A stretch of DNA of 6,391 bases, taken from positions 1-6,391 of the forward strand of contig CANROR010000069.1 in NCBI GenBank assembly GCA_947632275.1, read 5' to 3'. Positions 1 to 5,539 of the stretch are shown here, piece by piece; positions within the stretch are counted from its first letter, which is position 1; every line of letters starts with the position of its first letter. A program made the translations under genes and the position numbers. A model generated the notes under the pieces. It saw only the letters and a list, made by a program, of their open reading frames with translations, made no database searches and was not told the origin of the DNA. Source of the stretch: an uncultured Bacilli bacterium (lineage in GTDB: Bacteria; Bacillota_I; Bacilli_A; RF39; UBA660).

Positions 1-2
1 AA

Positions 3-995
3 TTAGAAATGACCCAAGAAGAGCTAGGGAAAAAGTTAGGGGTCACAGGCAAAACGGTATCGCGTTGGGAAAATGGTAATTATATGCCGGATTTGTCTTT
101 ACTCATTCCCTTAAGTAAAACGTTAAATATTTCGATTAATGAGCTTTTGCTTGGTGAAAAAATAAAAGAAAATAATCTAATTGATAAGAGTAACGAATCA
201 ATTGCGGCGACCATAGATTATTCACAAAAGGCTATTAAGAAAAAAACAAAAAACATATATTTAAAAATAATAATTAGTATTATTATAATTTTTCTTATCT
301 CTTTCTTTAGCTACAAAATTTATTTATTAAATAAATATAACATTAATAAAATTCCCGAAGCAAAACAAGTAATTGAAAATTTTACTAATCATCAAACTAT
401 TAATATTAAAAATAAAACTTTAAATGAAGAAGAATATTTCATTTTAGATAATATTAAAATGAAAAATGATTTTTTTAATTTCACCGAAGTTAATTTAAAT
501 AATAATGATCCTTTTTGTATAAAAAAATGGCAGTTTAAAGAAACAGATGCCAACAACGCTTTTATAATTAGTATTTCGGCCTATCCTTTTCAAACTTTAT
601 TTGATGCCAATAGTGATTTAATTATTTTTAGCAATTCCACATTACCTAAAATAGATAATAAAGAACGGATATCCTATTTATATAGTAATAATATTACAAA
701 TGAAATGGCCTTTTTTAAATTTTTAAGTGATAAGAAAAATTTCCAAAACAATATTTTTTCTAGTTCGAAAAATATTCGGGGTTCCTATGCCGCTTTACTT
801 TCGGCGACTATATTTGCTAATTATCAAATTAGTTTTTTAGAAGGCGATTATGAAGGTTATCTTTTCTATGATAAAGAAAATAATATAAGCGAATTTCATA
901 TTTTAAAAAATAATTTAAGTTATAATTTTACTTTTATTGGTTCTAATTTTACTTTAGATTATATAAAAGAATTATTAAATACACTTGTTATTTAA
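3..995 (+). CDS. Membrane-anchored XRE-family (HTH_3) transcriptional regulator, 5' end missing
   Basis: This is probably a DNA-binding regulator tethered to the membrane. The first complete in-frame codons visible read L-E-M-T-Q-E-E-L-G, which matches the middle of an XRE helix-turn-helix. The first helix is therefore beyond the left edge, and the ATG at base 9 is probably internal. Counting from that ATG, residues 1-50 carry the rest of the HTH (VTGKTVSRWENG, then a MPDLSLLIPLSKTL segment and NELLLGE), typical of HTH_3. Residues about 51-82 form a polar, lysine-rich linker. Residues about 83-107 are a very hydrophobic Ile/Phe-rich membrane helix. Residues about 108-328 form an Asn-rich domain, presumably outside the membrane, that I do not recognise. 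The layout suggests a one-component sensor whose outer domain passes a signal to an inner HTH. The ligand and target genes are unknown. The stop is TAA, 54 bp before the next gene. Confidence 0.85.
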   Translation, partial: LEMTQEELGKKLGVTGKTVSRWENGNYMPDLSLLIPLSKTLNISINELLLGEKIKENNLIDKSNESIAATIDYSQKAIKKKTKNIYLKIIISIIIIFLISFFSYKIYLLNKYNINKIPEAKQVIENFTNHQTINIKNKTLNEEEYFILDNIKMKNDFFNFTEVNLNNNDPFCIKKWQFKETDANNAFIISISAYPFQTLFDANSDLIIFSNSTLPKIDNKERISYLYSNNITNEMAFFKFLSDKKNFQNNIFSSSKNIRGSYAALLSATIFANYQISFLEGDYEGYLFYDKENNISEFHILKNNLSYNFTFIGSNFTLDYIKELLNTLVI

Positions 996-1037
996 TTAAA
1001 AAGTAATAGTTTAGGAAAATATAAACATAATAATGAT

Positions 1038-1043
1038 AGGTGA
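1038..1043 (+). promoter_or_regulatory. Shine-Dalgarno site of the YetF-family gene
   Basis: AGGTGA lies six bases before the ATG at 1050. It fixes this ATG as the start. Confidence 0.8.
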
Positions 1044-1049
1044 TATTTC

Positions 1050-1724
1050 ATGGAAATTATTTTTCGTTCTCTTATTATGTTTATTGTTTTATTTTTAATA
1101 GTTAAAATATTAGGCAAAAAACAAATTAAAAATTTAACTTTATATGATTATGTTTTAAGTATAACGTTAGGTTCGATTGCCGCGGATTCGATTATCAGTT
1201 TAGATACACCTTTGTATGATGGCATAATTGCGATATTAGTTTTTTCTATCATTGGTTATCTTACTTCTTTAGCTTCTTTCCATAGCCATACAGTCGAAGA
1301 AGTAATGGATGGGGAGCCTTTAGTTTTATTTGAAAACAATAACTTTAATTATGAAAATTTAGCAAATGCTAAATTAAGTGTGGCCAAAGTATTAGAAAAT
1401 TGCCGTTTAAAAGGTTGCTTTGATATCAATGAACTTGATTGTGCCGTTTTAGAGCCATCTGGAGATATTTCTATTCTTCTAAAAGGTAAATCTCAACCCG
1501 TGACGAGTAATGATTTAAAAGAAAATGTGCAAAAAACCAGTCAAAAACAAACTTTATGTTATAACCTTATTGTTGATGGCGAGCTAGATATGGAAGAACT
1601 AAAAAAAGCCAAAAAGACGAAAACTTGGTTAAATAAATATTTAAAAGAACATCATCAAACTATCGAAAAAATTACTTTAATGACCATTGATAAAAATAAT
1701 AAAATAACTTTGTTTAACAAATAA
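1050..1724 (+). CDS. YetF-family (DUF421) membrane protein
   Basis: This is a small integral membrane protein of the DUF421/YetF family (relatives YetF, YrbG and YkjA in Bacillus). The family's molecular function is poorly defined, so none is assigned here. The 224 residues show three N-terminal membrane helices at about 3-21, 34-50 and 56-77. They include the family pattern GKKQIKNLTLYDYVLSITLG at residues 22-41. The cytoplasmic part starts near DGEP (87-90) and has the family segments RLKG, FDINEL and LEPSGDIS. The length is usual for the family. The ATG is supported by AGGTGA at 1038-1043, six bases upstream. I see no convincing promoter in the 54-bp gap, so it may be transcribed with the regulator before it, which could control it (inference). 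The stop is TAA and a hairpin follows at 1763-1789. Confidence 0.93.
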   Translation: MEIIFRSLIMFIVLFLIVKILGKKQIKNLTLYDYVLSITLGSIAADSIISLDTPLYDGIIAILVFSIIGYLTSLASFHSHTVEEVMDGEPLVLFENNNFNYENLANAKLSVAKVLENCRLKGCFDINELDCAVLEPSGDISILLKGKSQPVTSNDLKENVQKTSQKQTLCYNLIVDGELDMEELKKAKKTKTWLNKYLKEHHQTIEKITLMTIDKNNKITLFNK

Positions 1725-1762
1725 AGTTATTTAGATTTTGAAAAAGTGATATGTTATTTTAT

Positions 1763-1789
1763 AAAAACGACTTTTTACAAGCCGTTTTT
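1763..1789. terminator. Bidirectional intrinsic terminator between the YetF gene and ssrA
   Basis: Arms at 1763-1773 and 1779-1789 enclose a five-base loop. Read on the minus strand, all 11 positions pair (one G-U) and the 3' arm ends in five T. Read on the plus strand there is one A-C mismatch, and a run of seven T (1785-1791) follows. It sits 38 bp after the YetF stop and 29 bp past the 3' end of tmRNA, so it can end both converging transcripts. Confidence 0.82.
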
Positions 1790-1818
1790 TTACTCGAATT
1801 TTCAAATTTTTAACAATT

Positions 1819-2171
1819 TGGTGGAGTAGAGGGGAGTTGAACCCCTGTCCAATATGCCCTATGATATAACATCTACAAGTTTAGGTAGATTTTAATGTCC
1901 TAATTAAATGGCTCTACACCAACCTTATAATTAGTAAGTTTAGTTAATATTCGATATGCTAATCTAAACAATTAACATATTATATCTTATATCTATGAAC
2001 CTCTTATTCAACCTATAAGAGAAATTGAATAGAAGTGCTCCCTAGACTCCTAAGCCATTGCAGGAGCGAAACTATAGTTAGTTTCGTCATTTAAAATTTA
2101 AGGTGCATTTTAGGTATGCCTACCACTTGCCGTCATATCTAGTAACACATGTCGAAACCAAAAACTACCCC
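1819..2171 (-). ncRNA. ssrA: tmRNA (10Sa RNA)
   Basis: This is transfer-messenger RNA, which with SmpB frees ribosomes stalled on broken mRNAs and adds a degradation tag. On the minus strand the 5' end GGGGTAG (2171-2165) pairs with CTACTCC (1829-1823) to form the acceptor stem. It is followed by discriminator A and an encoded CCA ending at 1819. The 5' region contains the near-universal GGTTTCGAC motif. The T arm is AGGGG-TTCAACT-CCCCT with a seven-base loop. A short internal reading frame ending in TAG lies at 2050-2088. Its last codons are enclosed by a CTCCT/AGGAG helix, as expected for the tag-end hairpin. The length of 353 nt is normal for a one-piece tmRNA. It has its own promoter upstream and a terminator downstream. 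The 5' leader would be removed by RNase P (family knowledge). Confidence 0.97.
2050..2088 (-). other. tmRNA proteolysis-tag reading frame (probably DETNYSFAPAMA, stop TAG)
   Basis: In the frame that ends at TAG (2052-2050), the tag reads N-D-E-T-N-Y-S-F-A-P-A-M-A. I place the resume codon at GAC (2088-2086), because UA then falls at -5 and -4, as in the E. coli and B. subtilis UAGUC context. The encoded tag would then be 12 residues after the tRNA-borne alanine. Starting at AAT (2091-2089) would add one Asn. A TAA in frame further upstream excludes a much longer tag. Confidence 0.7.
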
Positions 2172-2182
2172 ATGTACCAAGT

Positions 2183-2211
2183 ATTTTAGCATATCTTGGG
2201 GCATTTGTCCA
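2183..2211 (-). promoter_or_regulatory. ssrA promoter
   Basis: On the minus strand, -35 TGGACA (2211-2206) and -10 TAAAAT (2188-2183) are separated by exactly 17 bp. The extended -10 element TG lies one base before the -10. The expected start is near 2176, a few bases before the mature 5' end at 2171, which fits RNase P trimming. The -35 lies only three bases past the tsaD stop. Confidence 0.8.
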
Positions 2212-2214
2212 TAT

Positions 2215-3219
2215 TTAACAGATATTAGCTTGGCTTTCGGCGTTTAATGAATAATCAGTGAATTCGCCTTTTAAATACAAAGGATAAGCTGCTGCACCAA
2301 TCATCGCGGCATTGTCCGTACAATATAAAAGCTTTGGTATGGATAAATTAGCTTCGTATTTATCACAACTTTTCTTAATTTCTTCTCTTAAATAATTATT
2401 AGCCGAAACTCCACCGGCGACAATAACATTTTTTATTCCCGTGTTTTTTAAACCAATTTCTAGTTTACGACATAACTCATCAATTGCTACGGTTTGAAAA
2501 CTACAAGCCAGGTCCGCTTGCTTTATTTCATTACCTCTTTGTTTTTCATTGTGAACTAAATTGATAATACTACTTTTAAGCCCACTATAACTAAAATTAT
2601 AAGTTTCGTCCATCACTGGTCTTGGTAAATTATATGTATTTTGGCCGGTTGCCGCGAGTCTTTCAATGCCTGGGCCACCAGGATAAGGAATATTTAAAAC
2701 GCGCGCTACTTTATCATAAGCTTCCCCAATCGCATCGTCCATAGTAGCTCCTAAAGTTTTAAAACTATAATCATCATCCATAATAACAAGTTCAGTATGA
2801 CCGCCACTTACGACAAGCGCTAGTAAAGGAAATTTTAATTCATTTTCCAAGGCATTAGCATAAATATGGCCAATTAAGTGATTAACTTTAATTAATGGTT
2901 TATGATAAACATAAGCTAACGTTTTGGCAAATTCCACCCCAACGAGTAAAGAACCTAAAAGACCTGGTTTATAGGTAACCGCGATAGCATCTATTTTATC
3001 CATGCCCACACTACTTTTATTTAAACAATCTTCCAAAACATAGGTAAAATTTTCGGTATGCATCCTGGAAGCTATTTCGGGAACAACGCCCCCGAAAACA
3101 GCATGTGTTTTCATTTGAGTAGATATCGATAAAGATTCTACTTCTTTACCATTTCTAATAATAGCAATACTTGTTTCATCACATGATGATTCGATGGCTA
3201 ATATATAAACATCTTTCAC
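2215..3219 (-). CDS. tsaD: tRNA t6A37 threonylcarbamoyltransferase subunit TsaD
   Basis: TsaD is the catalytic subunit that moves the threonylcarbamoyl group from threonylcarbamoyl-AMP to N6 of A37 in tRNAs reading ANN codons. In bacteria it works with TsaB and TsaE in the cytoplasm. The 334 residues fit the family length (E. coli about 337). Visible landmarks are the N-terminal IESSCDET (9-16), the metal-binding HxxxH as HLIGH (H114, H118), SGGHTE (138-143), YPGGPG, and the C-terminal CTDNAAMIG with metal ligand D302. The start is GTG (3219-3217), supported by a strong GGAGGG six bases upstream. It is the last gene of the tsaE-tsaB-rimI-tsaD operon, and only one base separates the rimI stop from this GTG. 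The stop is TAA. No hairpin separates it from the ssrA promoter. Confidence 0.97.
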   Translation of the reverse strand: MKDVYILAIESSCDETSIAIIRNGKEVESLSISTQMKTHAVFGGVVPEIASRMHTENFTYVLEDCLNKSSVGMDKIDAIAVTYKPGLLGSLLVGVEFAKTLAYVYHKPLIKVNHLIGHIYANALENELKFPLLALVVSGGHTELVIMDDDYSFKTLGATMDDAIGEAYDKVARVLNIPYPGGPGIERLAATGQNTYNLPRPVMDETYNFSYSGLKSSIINLVHNEKQRGNEIKQADLACSFQTVAIDELCRKLEIGLKNTGIKNVIVAGGVSANNYLREEIKKSCDKYEANLSIPKLLYCTDNAAMIGAAAYPLYLKGEFTDYSLNAESQANIC

Positions 3220-3220
3220 T

Positions 3221-3640
3221 TTAATCCCTCCGCATAACTAGAGCATCAACACCATTATAATACCCTTTTCTTTTATTTACTTCTTTGAATGCATACTTTT
3301 TATATAAAGCAAGTGCTGGTTCATTATTAACCGCAACTTCTAAAGTAATGCTTTTATTTTCTTTTTGATAATTAGTTATAAGATAACTCATTAACTGAGA
3401 AGCAATATGCTTTTTTCGATAATCTTTAGTCACAATAATATATAATAAATCAATATTATTGCCAAAGTCTAATGCATATAAAAAACCTTTAATTTTATGT
3501 TCATCTTCATAGACTAACAAAATGCCGAAATCTTTGGTTACTTCTGTTTCTAAATGAAAAAGTTCAGAAAAATTGGGATTTAATTCGCTTCCTATTTTAT
3601 TTAAAAACTCTAGATCCTCCAAAGTGGCTTTTCTTATCAT
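3221..3640 (-). CDS. rimI: RimI-type GNAT N-acetyltransferase
   Basis: This is a GNAT-fold acetyltransferase of the RimI type. RimI acetylates the N-terminal alanine of ribosomal protein S18 from acetyl-CoA in E. coli; the substrate here is inferred. The 139 residues show IIVTKDYRKKHIASQL (68-83), the acetyl-CoA-binding motif A, and LEVAVNNEPALALYKKYAF (100-118), the RimI-like C-terminal motif. E101 and Y113 fall where E. coli RimI has its catalytic Glu103 and Tyr115. KRKGYYNGVDALVM then closes the fold. In motif A (R/QxxGxG/A) the first Gly is replaced by His78. The ATG overlaps the tsaB stop as ATGA (3640-3637), with AGGTG seven bases upstream. The gene order between tsaB and tsaD is the usual one in Firmicutes and supports the RimI name over other GNAT families. 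Confidence 0.9.
   Translation of the reverse strand: MIRKATLEDLEFLNKIGSELNPNFSELFHLETEVTKDFGILLVYEDEHKIKGFLYALDFGNNIDLLYIIVTKDYRKKHIASQLMSYLITNYQKENKSITLEVAVNNEPALALYKKYAFKEVNKRKGYYNGVDALVMRRD
3226..3231 (-). promoter_or_regulatory. Strong Shine-Dalgarno of tsaD inside the rimI 3' end
   Basis: GGAGGG lies six bases before the GTG at 3219. It is read within the last codons of rimI (ATG CGG AGG GAT TAA). It decides the GTG start and implies translational coupling. Confidence 0.85.
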
Positions 3641-4170
3641 TTTTCAACACCTATTTTTTTAATATAAATGGGATTAACTAAATGAGGATTTACGTTTTTC
3701 TTAGTTAAACAGAAATTATAGATTTTTTCATAATCCAAGTCAACTTTAACTTTGGCATCTGGATAATTAATTATTTCGTCATTTGCAATATACTTATACT
3801 CAATAACCTTAAAATTATCATCAAATAACCCTAAGTAGTAACCATTGTTATCACTGAAGGCTACTTCTTTACCCCCAGAAGATATCGCCATACATTCTAA
3901 AGAAGAGATGACCTTAATAGGCTTTTGTTGGGTATAAGCTAGCGTTTTTGCAATAATAACTCCTAATCTAACGCCCGTAAAAGAACCAGGGCCATTGACT
4001 ACAATAATTTCCTCATATTCTTCATTATCAATAACTTTTGTTAAAATTGGAAATAATAATTCACTATTATTTTTTTTATCAATAATTTCTTCTTTTTTTA
4101 TAACTTTGCCATCTTGAAATAAAATAATGCAAATATTCCAAAGATGGGTATCAATAAATAACGTTTTCAT
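3637..4170 (-). CDS. tsaB: tRNA t6A37 biosynthesis protein TsaB
   Basis: TsaB is the ASKHA-fold partner that binds TsaD and supports t6A formation; it is a TsaD paralogue without the metal site. The signature VNGPGSFTGVRLGV (58-71), followed by IAKTLAY, is clear. The N terminus (LFIDTH) and the C-terminal LVNPIYIKK are family-like. At 177 residues it is shorter than E. coli TsaB (about 231), with a reduced second half. The ATG lies two bases after the tsaE stop (TAAAAATG) and has no recognisable Shine-Dalgarno, so it probably relies on coupling to tsaE translation. The stop is TGA within ATGA shared with rimI, and the next in-frame codon is TAA. It is the only TGA stop among the genes here. 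Confidence 0.94.
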   Translation of the reverse strand: MKTLFIDTHLWNICIILFQDGKVIKKEEIIDKKNNSELLFPILTKVIDNEEYEEIIVVNGPGSFTGVRLGVIIAKTLAYTQQKPIKVISSLECMAISSGGKEVAFSDNNGYYLGLFDDNFKVIEYKYIANDEIINYPDAKVKVDLDYEKIYNFCLTKKNVNPHLVNPIYIKKIGVEK

Positions 4171-4172
4171 TT

Positions 4173-4625
4173 TTATAACACGGCATTACAAAGTTCTTCA
4201 TATTTTTCGCCATAAGCTTCAAATAATAAAATCCGGGTATTTTCATCAATCACTTTAAACTTTATAACTAACCTTTCTTTGGGTAATTTATTCTCAATAA
4301 TATCAGCCCATTCAATAATGGTAACACCACCTTTATTAAAATAATCTGTAATGCCAATTTCGTCTTCACTATCTTCTAAACGATAAACGTCCATATGATA
4401 TAAAGGTAATTCTCCATTTAAATATTCTTTAATAATTGTAAAAGTAGGACTCGTAATTGTATCTTCGATTCCTAGTGCCGTGGCAAAACCTTTGGTAAAA
4501 ACCGTTTTTCCTGATCCTAGTTCGCCTTCGAGACAAATAACCATATTAGGAAATTTTTCACTTTCTAGATTTTCCGCTAAGCGAAGAGTATCATCCACAT
4601 TTTTTGATGTATATTTATATTCCAT
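4173..4625 (-). CDS. tsaE: tRNA t6A37 biosynthesis ATPase TsaE
   Basis: TsaE is the P-loop ATPase that drives turnover of the TsaB-TsaD complex in t6A synthesis. I choose the ATG at 4625 (150 residues) and not the in-frame GTG at 4634. The sequence AGGTGAG (4636-4630) is a Shine-Dalgarno site that contains that GTG and lies four bases before the ATG. From this start, Walker A GELGSGKT is at residues 34-41. It is followed by SPTFTIIKEY, HMDVYRL and GGVTIIEWAD, all TsaE hallmarks. The length is normal for the family. It is the first gene of the operon, with a promoter immediately upstream. Its TAA is two bases before tsaB. Confidence 0.95.
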   Translation of the reverse strand: MEYKYTSKNVDDTLRLAENLESEKFPNMVICLEGELGSGKTVFTKGFATALGIEDTITSPTFTIIKEYLNGELPLYHMDVYRLEDSEDEIGITDYFNKGGVTIIEWADIIENKLPKERLVIKFKVIDENTRILLFEAYGEKYEELCNAVL

Positions 4626-4629
4626 TTTT

Positions 4630-4636
4630 CTCACCT
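4630..4636 (-). promoter_or_regulatory. Shine-Dalgarno of tsaE, decides the start codon
   Basis: AGGTGAG lies four bases before the ATG at 4625-4623. The upstream GTG (4634-4632) is part of this site, so it is unlikely to be the start. Confidence 0.8.
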
Positions 4637-4642
4637 AAATTT

Positions 4643-4671
4643 ATTATAAAAAAAATAAAAAGGATATACAA
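4643..4671 (-). promoter_or_regulatory. Promoter of the tsaE-tsaB-rimI-tsaD operon
   Basis: On the minus strand, -35 TTGTAT (4671-4666) and a perfect -10 TATAAT (4648-4643) are 17 bp apart. Most of the spacer is the T-tract of the preceding terminator, and the -35 lies in its hairpin. The expected start near 4636 would leave a leader of only about 11 bases beginning at the Shine-Dalgarno itself. Confidence 0.7.
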
Positions 4672-4684
4672 GCTTTATATATCC
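4649..4684 (-). terminator. Intrinsic terminator of the LRR gene
   Basis: On the minus strand a 10-bp stem (4684-4675 with 4671-4662, one T-G pair, three-base loop) is followed by TTTTTATTTTTTT (4661-4649). It begins 16 bp past the LRR stop at 4700, so it ends that transcript ahead of the tsa operon. Confidence 0.82.
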
Positions 4685-4699
4685 ATTTGACAATTTATT

Positions 4700-5539
4700 T
4701 TATCTCTTTTTATCAAAATTTTCTTGATATACTTCAGATTGATTTAATTCCTCTTGGATTAAAATTTTTTTAGCCTTGTTAAACATATACTCCATTGCGG
4801 AAAAATCATTGTTTATTTTACCAGTAATTTTATAATTTTCTAAAAATAAATTATACATTATAACCTTAATTTTCAATTTTGATTTAACAGGTAATTTTTT
4901 AAAATCATCAAATTCAAATATTTGCTTATAGGCTTCTTTAAATATTTCCTGTATATTATTTTCATCTTCCTTTGTATTTTGATTACTTAAGGCAACTAAC
5001 TTTCCATCATTTATATCATATATACCTGGCTTTAAAGTTTGGCAATCCATTTTAATAGCCGGACCATCAGTAATATAAATAATTACTTGATCATTTTCAA
5101 TTCTAATAATAGGGCAAGCCCCACGTTTAATTCTAAATTCAAAATCTTTTTCATCTCGTTTTAAAAATATACATAATGTTTCATTTTTTTCTTGTTCTAT
5201 ATTCATTCCATCATATCTGCTATTTCCTCTTAAAGAAGAAGTTGCTCGATTTTCCATCGCCAAATCAAAATACCCATTAAAAGTATTTGGTATTTTTAAC
5301 GTTCGTAATTTATTAACATTTCGAAAAGAATTTTGTTCACAAGTTTCAACCCCTTCATTTAAAATTATAGATTCTAAATTTTTACATTGATTGAAACAAT
5401 ATGATGGTAACTTTTTGGTTGTGCCGGGTATTTCAACACTTTTTAAATAAACATCATGACTTGCAAACAAATTTCCAAGTTCTGTAACCCCATTGGGTAT
5501 AACTAAATTTTGTGTTATTGGATAATTATCTTTTGCTAT
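4700..5539 (-). CDS. C-terminal portion of the split LRR protein (reading frame -1)
   Basis: The open frame after the shift point holds 279 codons. It begins with more LRR_5 units: TQNLVIPNGVTELGNLF, LKSVEIPGTTKKLPSYCF, LESIILNEGVETCEQNSF and LRTLKIPNTF. A mixed domain with short beta-like segments follows (CPIIRIENDQVIIYITDG, then GIYDINDGKLVALS). The tail is Lys/Glu-rich and helical. The only nearby start is a TTG at 5470 with no convincing Shine-Dalgarno, in the middle of a repeat, so independent translation is doubtful. Confidence 0.55.
   Translation of the reverse strand: MAKDNYPITQNLVIPNGVTELGNLFASHDVYLKSVEIPGTTKKLPSYCFNQCKNLESIILNEGVETCEQNSFRNVNKLRTLKIPNTFNGYFDLAMENRATSSLRGNSRYDGMNIEQEKNETLCIFLKRDEKDFEFRIKRGACPIIRIENDQVIIYITDGPAIKMDCQTLKPGIYDINDGKLVALSNQNTKEDENNIQEIFKEAYKQIFEFDDFKKLPVKSKLKIKVIMYNLFLENYKITGKINNDFSAMEYMFNKAKKILIQEELNQSEVYQENFDKKR

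Noticed and set aside
9..11. ATG at base 9 as the true start of the XRE regulator
   Set aside because: It would remove the first helix of the helix-turn-helix, and the codons before it (Leu-Glu) continue the family pattern up to the window edge.
985..1031. A promoter for the YetF-family gene
   Set aside because: TTGTTA (985-990) and several TA-rich hexamers occur, but no pair has acceptable spacing and match, so none is annotated.
2177..2199. Imperfect inverted repeat CCAAG...CTTGG as a terminator of the tsa operon
   Set aside because: The stem is only five pairs plus a bulge, there is no T-tract, and it overlaps the ssrA -10 element.
3637..3642. Mycoplasma-type code with TGA read as Trp
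   Set aside because: No gene contains an internal TGA and every Trp seen is TGG. Reading TGA as Trp would also only extend TsaB by one residue, so it gives no support.
4632..4634. GTG as start of tsaE (three extra residues)
   Set aside because: The GTG lies inside the AGGTGAG ribosome-binding site, which is correctly spaced for the ATG at 4625.
5468..5470. TTG start of an independent 256-residue LRR protein
   Set aside because: It falls inside a repeat unit, has no good Shine-Dalgarno, and the same frame is open upstream to the A7 run with continuing repeat sequence.
5521..5530. GATAATTATC as a stimulatory hairpin for frameshifting
   Set aside because: It is a loopless, AT-rich 10-bp palindrome, which would not form a stable hairpin in RNA.
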